Shown piece by piece: positions 1 to 9,455 of a DNA stretch of 64,000 nucleotides. Origin of the DNA: Spartobacteria bacterium (GTDB taxonomy: Bacteria; Verrucomicrobiota; Verrucomicrobiia; Chthoniobacterales; Chthoniobacteraceae). Every line of letters starts with the position of its first letter. The stretch's first letter is position 1. The notes under the pieces are model-generated. The model made no database searches. It was not told the DNA's origin and saw only the letters and a list, made by a program, of their open reading frames with translations. The stretch spans positions 203,918 to 267,917 of the forward strand of contig JAJPII010000033.1 in assembly GCA_021324825.1 (NCBI GenBank), written 5' to 3'. The position numbers and the translations under genes are program-made.

Positions 1-899
1 TCCCGGGCGGCACGGCGCCGCTCGTCTCCACGGCGATCATGACGGTTGCCCTCGCCGTGGCGGCGGGCGTCCCCGAGATCGTCGTCGCCACGCCCGCGAA
101 TGCCTCCGGCGCCATTAATCCCGATCTTCTTTACGCCCTCGCCCAAGCCGGAGCGACCGAGATAATCAAGGCCGGCGGCGCGCAGGCCATCGCCGCGCTC
201 GCCTACGGAACCGCCGCTGTCAAACCCGTCCTGAAGATATTCGGCCCCGGCAACGCTTATGTAGTCGAAGCAAAACGGCAGGTGTTCGGCGCCGTCGCGG
301 TCGATCTTCTCCCGGGCCCCAGCGAGATTCTCGTCATCGCGGATGAAACGGGAAATCCCGATTGGATCGCCGCCGACCTGCTCGCCCAGGCCGAACACGG
401 GAAGGGGAGTTCCGTCGGCTTGCTCACGACATCCCCGGAATTGCTTTCAGCCGTCAAGGAGAAGCTGGCCGCCCAGCGCCGGGGGTTGAACCGGGTCGAA
501 CACCTGGCGGAGGGGCTGGAAAACGCCTTCGTCATCCTCGTCAAGGAGATGGATGAAGCCGTCGAAATCGCGAACGAGTTCGCTCCCGAGCACCTCGCCA
601 TCGTGGCCCGCGACGAGGAAGCGCTGGCGCGGCGCATCCGCACGGCGGGCGCCATCTTTCTCGGAGGCATGTCTCCCGTCGTGGGCGGAGACTTCATCGC
701 GGGACCGAGCCACGAGCTTCCGACCGGCGGCGCGGGCAAGTCGTTTTCGGGACTCACCGTGGACCAATTCCAACGGCGGACCAGCATCGTGCGGTTCGAC
801 AGGAAATCCCTTGCGGCCTCGCTCCCGGCAATCGAGGCTTTCAGCGAGATCGAGGGCCTGGACGCGCACGGGCGTTCCGCCGCGATACGACTGCAATGA
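1..899 (+). CDS. hisD: Histidinol dehydrogenase, 5' end cut by the window edge
   Basis: This is the C-terminal two thirds of histidinol dehydrogenase, the NAD-dependent zinc enzyme that makes the last two oxidations of histidine synthesis, from L-histidinol to L-histidine. The reading frame is open from base 3 and starts with PGGTAPL, so the true start lies before the window. Visible family landmarks are the zinc-ligand motif QAEHGKG, the catalytic Glu-His pair in APEHLAI, the GDFIAGPSHELPTGG block with its zinc aspartate, and a late His in LDAHGRS. The stop TGA overlaps the ATG of proA (ATGA), so the two genes are translationally coupled. hisF and hisC lie elsewhere in the window, so histidine genes are not in one operon here. 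Confidence 0.96.
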   Translation, partial: PGGTAPLVSTAIMTVALAVAAGVPEIVVATPANASGAINPDLLYALAQAGATEIIKAGGAQAIAALAYGTAAVKPVLKIFGPGNAYVVEAKRQVFGAVAVDLLPGPSEILVIADETGNPDWIAADLLAQAEHGKGSSVGLLTTSPELLSAVKEKLAAQRRGLNRVEHLAEGLENAFVILVKEMDEAVEIANEFAPEHLAIVARDEEALARRIRTAGAIFLGGMSPVVGGDFIAGPSHELPTGGAGKSFSGLTVDQFQRRTSIVRFDRKSLAASLPAIEAFSEIEGLDAHGRSAAIRLQ

Positions 900-2158
900 C
901 ATCGCTACAGGATCAGATCACCGGCTTGGGAAAACGCGCCCGCGCGGCTTCCCGGCTCCTTGCGCAGGCGGGCGCGGACGCCAAGAACAACGCATTGCGC
1001 AAAATGGCGGATCAGCTTTCCGCCGATGAAAAAGAGATACTGGACGCAAACCGCAAGGATGTCGAAAAGGCGTCCGCGGACGGTCTCTCCAAGGCGGCGA
1101 TCGACCGCCTGACCCTCGATCCGAAGCGCCTTAAAAAGATGGCGGATGAAATCCGCGCCGTCGCCGGCCTGGCGGACCCGGTCGGCAAAGTCCTCGCCGA
1201 ATGGACGCGCCCCAACGGCCTTCGCATCACGAAAGTGCGCGTTCCCATCGGGGTGGTGGGCATCATCTACGAGTCGCGCCCGAACGTCACCAGCGACGCC
1301 GCCGTCCTGTGCGCCAAGACGGGGAACGCCACGATCCTGCGGGGCGGCTCCGAGTCGATTCATTCCAATCTCGCGATCGCCGCCGCCCTGCAGCGGGGCG
1401 CGGTTGCCGGCGGCCTGCCCGCGGACGGCATCCTCCTCGTTCCGACGACCGACCGGGAAGCCGTCAAACTCATGGCGGGGATGGACAAGTATATCGACCT
1501 CATCATCCCCCGGGGCGGCCATGCCTTGATTGAGACCGTCGTCCAGCACGCGCGGATGCCCGTCATCAAGCACTTCCACGGCGTCTGCATCGCCTATGTG
1601 GACAAGGACGCCGACCTCGCCATGGCACAAAGCATCGTTTTGAATGGCAAGACGCAGCGCCCGGGCGTTTGCAACGCGCTGGAGACCGTCCTCGTCCACC
1701 GCGACGCCGCGCCCGCGTTCTTCGAAAAAACCGCGCCCGCGCTCTTTGAAAAAGGGGTCGAGTTGCGCGGCGACCCGGAGGTCATCCGCCTGGCCGGGAA
1801 CAAGGTCAAGCCCGCGACCGAAGCCGACTGGACCACGGAATATCTCGACCTCATCCTCGCTGCCCGCGTGGTGGAGAGCTTCGAGGACGCCGTGGAGCAC
1901 ATCGAAACCCACGGCTCGCATCACAGCGATTGCATCATCACGGGCAACGCGGAAACCGCGGAACGGTTCTTCGCCGAAGTGGATTCCGCGACGGTTTATT
2001 GGAACGCCTCGACCCGGTTCACCGACGGCGCGGAATTCGGTTTCGGCGCGGAGATCGGCATCAGCACCGACAAGCTGCACGCCCGCGGCCCGATGGCCCT
2101 CGAGGAACTGACCAGCTACAAATATCTCATTCGCGGCAGCGGCCAAATCCGCGAATAA
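896..2158 (+). CDS. proA: Gamma-glutamyl phosphate reductase
   Basis: ProA reduces gamma-glutamyl phosphate with NADPH to glutamate semialdehyde, the second step of proline synthesis in the cytoplasm. The 420-residue length is normal for the family. The aldehyde-dehydrogenase-like fold shows the signature block NGKTQRPGVCNALETVLVH with the catalytic cysteine, and the typical C-terminal DGAEFGFGAEIGIST block followed by RGPMALEELTSYKY. The ATG overlaps the hisD stop by four bases. No proB is visible in the window. The assignment is secure. Confidence 0.97.
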   Translation: MTSLQDQITGLGKRARAASRLLAQAGADAKNNALRKMADQLSADEKEILDANRKDVEKASADGLSKAAIDRLTLDPKRLKKMADEIRAVAGLADPVGKVLAEWTRPNGLRITKVRVPIGVVGIIYESRPNVTSDAAVLCAKTGNATILRGGSESIHSNLAIAAALQRGAVAGGLPADGILLVPTTDREAVKLMAGMDKYIDLIIPRGGHALIETVVQHARMPVIKHFHGVCIAYVDKDADLAMAQSIVLNGKTQRPGVCNALETVLVHRDAAPAFFEKTAPALFEKGVELRGDPEVIRLAGNKVKPATEADWTTEYLDLILAARVVESFEDAVEHIETHGSHHSDCIITGNAETAERFFAEVDSATVYWNASTRFTDGAEFGFGAEIGISTDKLHARGPMALEELTSYKYLIRGSGQIRE

Positions 2159-2216
2159 TTATTTTTGATTTGTAATTTCGCCGCGCTTCGCCGCCAATAA
2201 GGGAAGTCTCTTGCTT

Positions 2217-4385
2217 ATGAACTCCCGCTCCCTCGTCCTTCTTCTCGCCGCATCCCTGGCCGCCTGCTCGCCCAAGCAGTCAACCGAAACCGCCGCGCCG
2301 CCTCCCGGCGCGCCGTCCAAGGCCGCATCGCCTGCGAGCGCGGGCGACACATTTGGCTTTATGAGCCAGACGCCGGGCGACGTGGAAATGTACATGGCCG
2401 CTTTCAACTCCCGCGATGTCTGGCGGCGGTTCGTTCATAGCAAAGCGTACGCCGCCTTGCGCGAGAGCCATCTGTTCCGCCACCATTTCGAGAGCCTGGC
2501 CCGCCCGCCCGGCGCGCGCAAGGCCCTGAACTTTCTCTCTCCCAACGCCGAGGCCGCAGTCACGGACCCCAACCTCCTGAAATGGCGCCACATCGCCGCC
2601 GACGCGCTCGGGACGGAGGTCTTCATGAGTTGCGCTCCCGGCGGGACGCAGGCTTTCGCGGCGTTGCAGCAATTTCAAACGGAAATTCGCATCCAGCAGA
2701 TGAAGGGCGCGGGCGGCCCGCCAAACCAATGGATGCAAACCGCCGTTCCATCCCTCGCGCCATTCATCGAGACGCTTCAGATTCCGCCCGTTGTCCTGGG
2801 CTTCAAGATGTCCGCCCAGAAGCAAGCCCTCCAGGAGCAGATCGACTACGTCAAGGCGAAGCTGCCTCCCACGGTCGCCGTCGCGACTTTCAACATCGGC
2901 GACAAGCCGTTCACCTCGTGGACATTCGTCGCGGGCAGTCTCATCCCCGCGGACAAGCAGCAGAAAATCCATGACTTCCTCGACAAGAACATACCGGACA
3001 AAGTGGTCGCCGACCGCTACTTCCAGTCCCTCCTCGCGCGCAAGGCCGAGGTCGCTTTCGGTTATGTGGGAGACTACTTCCTCGTCTCGCTGGGCGCCGA
3101 TCACGCCCACTTGAAGCTCGCCGCCACCCCGGCCGACTCGCTGCTCCAACGCCCGGAACTCTCCGTCCTCGGCCCGTACGCCGGCAAGAACATCTGGATG
3201 ACTTCCTGGGCGGCGCAGAAGTCGCTGGAAACCCTTGTTGCGCAGAGGGGATCCGCTCTCCTTCCCGTCTTCGAGGGAATCAAGGCCGGCGCGCATCTCT
3301 CGCCGCAGGATAACGAGCAGATCGAGACCGATCTGCGGCGGATCGACACAAAGGCCCGGAATCTCTTTCGCCCGGCCGTCATCCAGGCGGCGGTCAGCGT
3401 GAGCTTCTGGCACGATGGCCTGCGCGCCGAGCAATACGGAGGCATCCTCCCCGCCGGCCTCGCCACCGGCAAGGACTTGACCCTCGGCTCCACGGACCTG
3501 CCCGCGAACTTCATCTGGGGCGACGGCCAGGAAGACCCGGCTTTCGTGGCCGCGTTTCTCGACTGGGTCGAGGATATCACCAACACCGGCTTCAGCTTCT
3601 ACCACCGCGCGCTTCTTCCGAAACTCAACGCCGTACAGCAGCAGCAATCCGCCATGGCGGAGGCGATGGCGCTCCCCAGGCTGATCGACCTCTACCACAT
3701 CACCCGCGACCAGCTCTTGAAGAGCTTCGGCACGGAGACCGCGGGCGGCATCGATCTCAACGGCGCCGTTCCCCCTCTGCCGAACATACCGCCCGCCATC
3801 CAGCAACAAGGGAAGATTCCGAGACTGGCCAAAGTCCGGGAAGTGAAGGATCCGAAACTCCTCGCCCAAAGCTGGCAGAGCTATCTCGCGCTCGCGCGGG
3901 GAATCGCCGCAATGCTTCCGCCCACCATGCAAGCGCCCGGCGGCATACCCGATCCCCAGCACAAGGATTTGGGCGGCGCCGACATGTTTTGGTATCCGCT
4001 GCCGATCAACGCGGGCGACCTGCTGCCGAACGTCGCGGTCACCGCCGGCGCGAAGAACTGGATATTCAGCACTTCGCCCGACTACGCCGCGGCGATGAAC
4101 GCCGCCCTCGTCAAAGGCGCTCCCAAAGACGCTAATACCGCCCTGAAGCTTGATATCCACATGACGGCTTTCTATGACTTCGCCGAGACTTGGATAAAGC
4201 TGCTGGCCGGGCACCCCGAGTTGATCAAAAAGCCCGATGCCGCGGCGAACTTCAACAGGTACGAGGGGCATATCCTGACTCTCTTGAAAGCTTTCCGTGT
4301 TCTTCAGGGAATGGAAGTCCGCTATTTCGAGGAAAACGGCGGCCTGCGCGTCTCCACCGTCGTTCACGTCCGCGACATCCAGTAA
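2217..4385 (+). CDS. Large lipoprotein of unknown function
   Basis: I do not recognise the family. The 722-residue product begins with a lipoprotein signal (MNSRSLVLLLAASLAAC, lipobox LAAC), so it should be lipid-anchored in the envelope. An in-frame TTG lies two codons earlier, but ATG 2217 is better spaced from GGGAAG at 2201. The body is soluble, rich in alternating helices and strands, without membrane segments or an obvious catalytic motif; its length and the repeated AxFIETLQ / KAKLPPTVAV-like stretches resemble large uncharacterised periplasmic proteins of Verrucomicrobiota and Planctomycetota. It follows proA by 58 bases and precedes the flavoprotein gene by six, which suggests it belongs with the four downstream genes rather than with proA. 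Confidence 0.75.
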   Translation: MNSRSLVLLLAASLAACSPKQSTETAAPPPGAPSKAASPASAGDTFGFMSQTPGDVEMYMAAFNSRDVWRRFVHSKAYAALRESHLFRHHFESLARPPGARKALNFLSPNAEAAVTDPNLLKWRHIAADALGTEVFMSCAPGGTQAFAALQQFQTEIRIQQMKGAGGPPNQWMQTAVPSLAPFIETLQIPPVVLGFKMSAQKQALQEQIDYVKAKLPPTVAVATFNIGDKPFTSWTFVAGSLIPADKQQKIHDFLDKNIPDKVVADRYFQSLLARKAEVAFGYVGDYFLVSLGADHAHLKLAATPADSLLQRPELSVLGPYAGKNIWMTSWAAQKSLETLVAQRGSALLPVFEGIKAGAHLSPQDNEQIETDLRRIDTKARNLFRPAVIQAAVSVSFWHDGLRAEQYGGILPAGLATGKDLTLGSTDLPANFIWGDGQEDPAFVAAFLDWVEDITNTGFSFYHRALLPKLNAVQQQQSAMAEAMALPRLIDLYHITRDQLLKSFGTETAGGIDLNGAVPPLPNIPPAIQQQGKIPRLAKVREVKDPKLLAQSWQSYLALARGIAAMLPPTMQAPGGIPDPQHKDLGGADMFWYPLPINAGDLLPNVAVTAGAKNWIFSTSPDYAAAMNAALVKGAPKDANTALKLDIHMTAFYDFAETWIKLLAGHPELIKKPDAAANFNRYEGHILTLLKAFRVLQGMEVRYFEENGGLRVSTVVHVRDIQ

Positions 4386-4391
4386 AACCGT

Positions 4392-5858
4392 ATGGCGGAG
4401 CACGATGTGCTCATAGTTGGCGCGGGTCCCACCGGGCTCGTCCTGGCCATTTGCCTGACCCGGCTTGGCGCTCGGGTTCGCATCATCGACAAGACCCAAG
4501 GGCCCGGAACAACCTCGCGAGCCATGGTGCTCCACGCCCGGAACCTGGAATTCTATCGGCAGTTCGGTTTCGCGGATGCGGCCATCGAAGGCGGGATTCG
4601 CTTCAAAGGGGTGAACCTCTGGGCCGGCGGCAAACACGCCGGGCGCATCGCGTTTGAAGATGTCGGCCCCGGCCTCAGCCGCTATCCTTTCCCGCTGGTC
4701 TACCCCCAGGACCAGCATGAGCAAATGCTCGTCGGGCAACTCGCCCGGCTGGGAGTGGGCGTGGAACGCGAGACCGAACTTCTCTCCTTCCAAACCGTGG
4801 ACGGCGGCGTCCGGGCCCGGTTGAAAGGCGGCGGCGTCCACCAGGCGCGCTTCCTCGCGGGATGCGACGGCGCCCGTTCCACGGTTCGGGAAGAACTCGG
4901 CGTCGGCTTCCCGGGCGGAACCTACGCGGACTTATTCTACGTGGCGGACGTTATCGGGAGCGGCCCGCCCTCAAACGGCGACACGCACGTCGCGCTGGAC
5001 GAGGCCGACATCCTCGCCGTCTTTCCGATGAAGGGGCCCGGACGCATGCGGCTGGTCGGCTCGTTGCGGGAGCCGCCCGCCGAAGAACTGCGCTGGGAGG
5101 ACGTGAGCAAACGCATCATCGAACACCTCCGGCTCAAGATCGACGAGGTGCGCTGGTTCTCCACATACCGCGTGCATCACCGCGTCGCCTCCGCGTTCCG
5201 GCGCGGCCCGGTCTTCCTGCTGGGCGACGCCGCGCATATCCACAGCCCCGTGGGCGGGCAGGGGATGAACACCGGCATCGGCGACGCCGTGAATCTCGGC
5301 TGGAAACTGGCCGCCGTATTGCAAAACCGCATCGACCCCGAAGCGCTGGACACGTTTGAAACCGAGCGGATCGCCTTCGCCCGCCAGCTTGTCAGCACCA
5401 CCGACAAAGCCTTCGAGTTCATCAACAACCGCGGACCGATCGCCGAGGGCGTCCGTCTTCACGTCGTGCCGTTTCTTCTTCCCAAGCTCTTCAGCCTCCG
5501 CGCGGGCCGCCGTCTTCTCTTCAAAACCGTGTCTCAGCTTGCCGTCAAATATCCCGACAGCCCGTTGAGCGCCGGCCCCGAAGGAGGCGACCGCCTCCCG
5601 TGGATTTCGTTCGGCGACGACGGGGACAACTACGCCCCGCTTTCGAGTTTCGACTGGCAGGTTCACTGTTACGGCGAGGCTCCGCCCGAAGTCCGCGAAC
5701 TTTGCGGGGCGAGGGGGATGCCCCTTCATGTTTTTCCATCGCACCCTGGAATCGAGGAAGACGCGGTCTATCTTGTACGTCCGGACGGACACATCGGCCT
5801 TGACGGCGCGTCCGCGCTTGGGAACTACCTCGACGAACACAAGATATTGCCGCGATGA
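4392..5858 (+). CDS. FAD-dependent aromatic-ring monooxygenase (PHBH/TetX-like)
   Basis: This 488-residue protein is a class A flavoprotein monooxygenase, which uses NAD(P)H and O2 to hydroxylate a small usually phenolic substrate. The N-terminus has the FAD dinucleotide fold GAGPTGL, the middle has the DG motif (AGCDGARSTVRE), and the GD motif reads LLGDAAHIHSPVGGQGMNTG. The C-terminal 100 residues look like the thioredoxin-like tail of the PheA/MhpA/RdmE group. The substrate cannot be read from sequence. It is followed with a four-base overlap by a UbiE-like methyltransferase, a pairing common in quinone or phenolic natural-product modification. Confidence 0.85.
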   Translation: MAEHDVLIVGAGPTGLVLAICLTRLGARVRIIDKTQGPGTTSRAMVLHARNLEFYRQFGFADAAIEGGIRFKGVNLWAGGKHAGRIAFEDVGPGLSRYPFPLVYPQDQHEQMLVGQLARLGVGVERETELLSFQTVDGGVRARLKGGGVHQARFLAGCDGARSTVREELGVGFPGGTYADLFYVADVIGSGPPSNGDTHVALDEADILAVFPMKGPGRMRLVGSLREPPAEELRWEDVSKRIIEHLRLKIDEVRWFSTYRVHHRVASAFRRGPVFLLGDAAHIHSPVGGQGMNTGIGDAVNLGWKLAAVLQNRIDPEALDTFETERIAFARQLVSTTDKAFEFINNRGPIAEGVRLHVVPFLLPKLFSLRAGRRLLFKTVSQLAVKYPDSPLSAGPEGGDRLPWISFGDDGDNYAPLSSFDWQVHCYGEAPPEVRELCGARGMPLHVFPSHPGIEEDAVYLVRPDGHIGLDGASALGNYLDEHKILPR

Positions 5859-6652
5859 AACTTGACGAAGTTCAGGAAAAGGCCAGGGATCAATTCTCGA
5901 AACAAAGCCATCGCTACGGCCGGGGCCACATCCTGGAAAACGTGGACGACATCCGCGCCGCGCTGGAGGCCCTCCCGCTGCCGCCGCGCGCGCGCGCGCT
6001 CGATATCGCCTGCGGCGCGGGGCACACCGGGCTTTACCTCGCAGGCCTCGGCCATGACGTGACGCTCGCAGACATCGCCGCGCCCATGCTCGCCCGCGCG
6101 CGGGAAGCCGCTGAAAAGAAAGGGCTTTCCGTGCGGACGAACCAGCACGCCGCGGAGGAGCTTCCCTACCCGGATGGCGCATTCGACCTCGTCGCCTGCC
6201 GCGTGGCCGCGCACCACTTCAGTTCGCCGGAATCCTTTTTCCGCGAGAGCGCACGGGTGTTGCGGCCCGGCGGCTGGTTCCTGCTCATCGACGGCTCGGC
6301 GCCCGATGGCAACCCGGAAGCCGAAGAGTGGCTCCACGCCGTCGAGATCGCCCACGACCCGAGCCACCGCCGGTTGCTGACCCCCGGCGCCGCGAGACGC
6401 CTCTGCGAACAAAGCGGCCTCGCCGTGCGCCGCCTCACCCTCTCGCCATTCAAGATGCCGGACCTCGAGTGGTATTTCGAAACCTCCGACACCACCCCCG
6501 AGAATCGCCGCCGATTATACGAATTGGTGAAGACGGCCTCGCCCGCCATCCGTTCCCTCTTTCAACTCGGGGAAGAGGATGGAAAAATCGTCTGGTTCTG
6601 GCGGCGCATGGCCCTCGTCGCGGAGAAGTCGGAGAAAAAACCCCATGTCTGA
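5855..6652 (+). CDS. SAM-dependent methyltransferase, UbiE/Methyltransf_11 type
   Basis: A class I methyltransferase of 265 residues. The SAM-binding motif I is ALDIACGAGHTGLYLA, followed by the acidic loop VTLADIAAPML and the post-motif LPYPDGAFDLVACRVAAHHF, which is typical of UbiE-like enzymes acting on small hydrophobic molecules. The ATG overlaps the stop of the monooxygenase (ATGA), so the two products are probably made together and may act on the same substrate. The gene runs eight bases into the next methyltransferase gene. The substrate is unknown. Confidence 0.85.
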   Translation: MKLDEVQEKARDQFSKQSHRYGRGHILENVDDIRAALEALPLPPRARALDIACGAGHTGLYLAGLGHDVTLADIAAPMLARAREAAEKKGLSVRTNQHAAEELPYPDGAFDLVACRVAAHHFSSPESFFRESARVLRPGGWFLLIDGSAPDGNPEAEEWLHAVEIAHDPSHRRLLTPGAARRLCEQSGLAVRRLTLSPFKMPDLEWYFETSDTTPENRRRLYELVKTASPAIRSLFQLGEEDGKIVWFWRRMALVAEKSEKKPHV

Positions 6653-7445
6653 TCGAGCCTGCCCCTCCTGCGGCCGCGAGAACAACGCCCCCGCCTCCAC
6701 CGTCGAGGGCGGTTGGAAGCTGATGCGCTGCCCGCATTGCCAGTTCACCTACCTCGCGAACCCGGTCGATTACGAAGCGCTCGACAAGGAATACGCCTGG
6801 GAAGTCTCCTCCGTGAAAGAAAACGAACGGCGCAAGGAACGCGCCCCGTTTACCCACGCCGTCAGCAGCGGCATGAAGTGGTTCCGCCAGCGCGTGCTGA
6901 AGAGGAACAAGCTCGGAACCCTCATGCGCCTCTATTTCCAGCCCGGCAACGTTCTCGACATCGGCTGCGCGGGCGGAGGAATCCTGAAAGCGCTGCCGCC
7001 GGGCGCCACGCCTTACGGCATCGAAATCTCCGAGGCGCTCTTCAAGAAGGCCGAGAAAATCTGCGCCAAACGGGGCGGCAAGGCCCTGCACGCGGACGGC
7101 CTCTCCGGCCTGCGCCAGTTTGGAGACGGGATGTTCTCGGGCATCATCATGTCCGCCTACCTCGAGCACGAAGTCCAGCCGCTCCCCGTCCTGCGCGAAT
7201 GCCGCCGGACTTTGAAGGAGGGCGGGCGCCTCATCATCAAAGTCCCGAACTATTCATCCATCACCCGCGTCATCCGAGGCAAGAACTGGTGCGGCATGCG
7301 CTTCCCGGAACACGTGAACTATTTTACTCCCGCCTCCCTGCGCGCCATGATCCTCGGCGCCGGCCTGCGCGTGGAACGCTTCCGGTTGCAGGATCGCTCG
7401 CCCATCAGCGACACGCTCTGGCTGGTCGCCGGGAAAGCGCGATGA
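6645..7445 (+). CDS. Zinc-ribbon methyltransferase (Methyltransf_23)
   Basis: The 266-residue protein starts with a four-cysteine ribbon (CPSCG near residue 6 and CPHC near residue 28) followed by a methyltransferase domain with the motif VLDIGCAGGGILKALP. This architecture is common in enzymes modifying polysaccharide or lipid precursors. I chose ATG 6645 because the ribbon begins right after it; an ATG at 6579 would add residues with no family match and a long overlap with the upstream gene. It overlaps the upstream gene by eight bases and the downstream phosphoesterase by four. Confidence 0.8.
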   Translation: MSDRACPSCGRENNAPASTVEGGWKLMRCPHCQFTYLANPVDYEALDKEYAWEVSSVKENERRKERAPFTHAVSSGMKWFRQRVLKRNKLGTLMRLYFQPGNVLDIGCAGGGILKALPPGATPYGIEISEALFKKAEKICAKRGGKALHADGLSGLRQFGDGMFSGIIMSAYLEHEVQPLPVLRECRRTLKEGGRLIIKVPNYSSITRVIRGKNWCGMRFPEHVNYFTPASLRAMILGAGLRVERFRLQDRSPISDTLWLVAGKAR

Positions 7446-8173
7446 AGATCGCCGTCTTCAGCGATGTCCACAGCAACCTGCCCGCCCTGGAAGCCGTGTT
7501 GCGCGACATCCGGAAAGCGGGGGTGGCGCGCATCCTCTGCCTCGGCGACACGGTCGGCTACAACGCCGAGCCGTCCGCCTGCCTCGCGCGGGTGCGCGCC
7601 GCGTGCGAATTCGTCGTGCAGGGGAACCACGACCTCGCGTGCGCGGACGACGGCTCCATCGGCGATTTCAATGAAATGGCGAGGGCCGGAATCCTGTATT
7701 CGAGAAAACGCCTCTCGGCCGAGGAAAAAAACTATCTGCGCGGACTGCCGCTGGTGAAAGAGAGCGGCGGGTTCGGATTCGTCCACGCCTCGCTCGACGA
7801 GCCGGGGGAGTTTCGTTACGTGCTTTCCGTGGTGGACGCGCTCCTGCATTTCAGCGAGCAGGGGATGAACGTGGCCTTCGGCGGGCACACGCACAAACCG
7901 ATCGTATGGGTCATGGGAAGAAAGCGCGGCCTGGAAATCATGGAGGCGAAGGCGAGAGTGAGCCTCGCCGAACCGGGGAGATATTTCGTCAACGTCGGTT
8001 CCGTGGGCCAGAACCGGGAAGGCGAACCCGCGGCCTGCTACGTGCTCTTCGACCCGGAAAAGCGGGAAATCGAATACCGCCGCATCGCCTACGACGTGGA
8101 AGCGGCGCAGGAACGGATAATGGCGGCGGGGCTCCCGAAAATACTGGCGATGCGCCTGGAAAGGGGGAGGTGA
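7442..8173 (+). CDS. Calcineurin-like metallophosphoesterase
   Basis: A 243-residue dimetal phosphoesterase. The motifs are all present: DVHSN (metal ligands), GDTVGYN, GNHD, and the C-terminal GHTHKP. The family includes phosphodiesterases and nucleotide phosphatases; the substrate cannot be named here. The ATG overlaps the preceding methyltransferase stop. It ends the plus-strand run that starts at 2217 and converges on folC, with 61 bases between them that hold no evident terminator. Confidence 0.85.
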   Translation: MKIAVFSDVHSNLPALEAVLRDIRKAGVARILCLGDTVGYNAEPSACLARVRAACEFVVQGNHDLACADDGSIGDFNEMARAGILYSRKRLSAEEKNYLRGLPLVKESGGFGFVHASLDEPGEFRYVLSVVDALLHFSEQGMNVAFGGHTHKPIVWVMGRKRGLEIMEAKARVSLAEPGRYFVNVGSVGQNREGEPAACYVLFDPEKREIEYRRIAYDVEAAQERIMAAGLPKILAMRLERGR

Positions 8174-8234
8174 GAATCGTAAAAAATCCCGCCACCTTGG
8201 ACCCGCCTCTACGACAACGCCGCTCAGGGATCAC

Positions 8235-9455
8235 TTATTGGGAAGTAAATTCCGGGGACGTTCCCGAGCCTTCCCATAGCGCGATGGCTTCCCCGACAAG
8301 GAACAACGAGCCGGTCACCAAGATTCGGCGGACGCGGCGTTTGGCGATCTCCAGCGCGTCGGACAGATTCCCGGCGGGCGTGCAGGAGACGGTGGGATTC
8401 ACGGCGCCGATGGCTTCCGCCAGTTCTTCGACGGTCGCGGAACGTGCGCTGCGAACGGGCGTGACGATGAAGGCGTCGGCGATGGGCGTCAACTCGGCGC
8501 AAATCGCGGGAATATCCTTGTCCTTGAGCGCGCCGAGGATGACCGTCGCCTTGGCGTCGCCGTAGATCTCCCTCCACGTCAGCGCGAGCCGTTCGGCGGC
8601 GGCTTTGTTGTGGGCGCCGTCCAGGATGCAGCGGCGGTCGAGTATCTGGAAGCGTCCCGGCCAGACGGCTTCCGAGATTCCTTTTTCAATCGCGCGCGCG
8701 GAGACTTCGATGCCGCCGGCTTCGAGGGCTGCAAGGGCGAGGGCGGCGTTCCATTTCTGGTGGCTGCCAGGCAGGCCCGGCACGGCGGTTTTGATCGGGG
8801 CGGAAATAAAATGGAGTTCCGAGCCGCACCGGGCCGCGGCTTGGGCGAGCACCGCCGCGGCTTCGTCGCGCTGGGGGGCGGAGACGGCGGGGACGCCCGG
8901 TTTGATGATGCCGGCTTTCTCCCCCGCGATGGCGGCGAGGGTCGAGCCGAGCCACGCCTGGTGGTCGAACTCTATGGAGGTGAGCACGGAGACGGCCGGG
9001 GTGACGACGTTCGTCGCGTCGAACCGCCCGCCGAGGCCGGTTTCCAGGACGACTAGTTCCACCTCTTTGCTTTGGAAATAGTCGAGGGCGAGCGCGGTGG
9101 TTATCTCGAAAAAAGTCGGCGGCGGTTCGCTTTCTTCTACAAGCGCCCGGATGCGGGTGAGGCCTTCCGCGGCTTCGTCTTCCCCGATCTTCGCGCCGTC
9201 GACGCGGATGCGCTCGCGGAAGGTGACGAGATGCGGCGAGGTGAAAAGTCCCGTGCGACGCCCCCCGGCCCGGCAAATGGCGTCGAGGATGGCGCAGACG
9301 GAGCCTTTCCCGTTCGTTCCGGCTACGTGCAGAAAGCGCCGCGCGCCAGGATCGACGCCGAGCCGTTCAAGAAGGTTCCTCGTGCTGTCGAGGCCGAGCT
9401 TTATGCCGCGCCGTTGCGCTCCGTAAAGCCAGGCGCCTGCCTCGGCGTAGTTCAC
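8235..9455 (-). CDS. folC: Folylpolyglutamate synthase / dihydrofolate synthase
   Basis: FolC adds glutamate to dihydropteroate and to folates, using ATP, in the cytoplasm. The 406-residue product shows the Mur-ligase-type P-loop HVAGTNGKGSV, the folate/Mg segment FTSPHLVTFRERI, TGLGGRFDATNVV and the C-terminal LDGAHNKAAAERL. I set the start at GTG 9455, whose last two bases begin the accD stop (GTGA), because homologues begin with a helix matching NYAEAGAWLYG; the longer open frame upstream is only the antisense-free extension inside accD. The accD-folC pairing is also found in Proteobacteria. A folP gene lies at 16.6 kb. Confidence 0.93.
   Translation of the reverse strand: MNYAEAGAWLYGAQRRGIKLGLDSTRNLLERLGVDPGARRFLHVAGTNGKGSVCAILDAICRAGGRRTGLFTSPHLVTFRERIRVDGAKIGEDEAAEGLTRIRALVEESEPPPTFFEITTALALDYFQSKEVELVVLETGLGGRFDATNVVTPAVSVLTSIEFDHQAWLGSTLAAIAGEKAGIIKPGVPAVSAPQRDEAAAVLAQAAARCGSELHFISAPIKTAVPGLPGSHQKWNAALALAALEAGGIEVSARAIEKGISEAVWPGRFQILDRRCILDGAHNKAAAERLALTWREIYGDAKATVILGALKDKDIPAICAELTPIADAFIVTPVRSARSATVEELAEAIGAVNPTVSCTPAGNLSDALEIAKRRVRRILVTGSLFLVGEAIALWEGSGTSPEFTSQ

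Noticed and set aside
2280..4841. Minus-strand open frame of 853 codons opposite the lipoprotein and monooxygenase genes
   Set aside because: It spans two convincing plus-strand genes and its product is a low-complexity mirror typical of GC-rich antisense frames, with no family motif.
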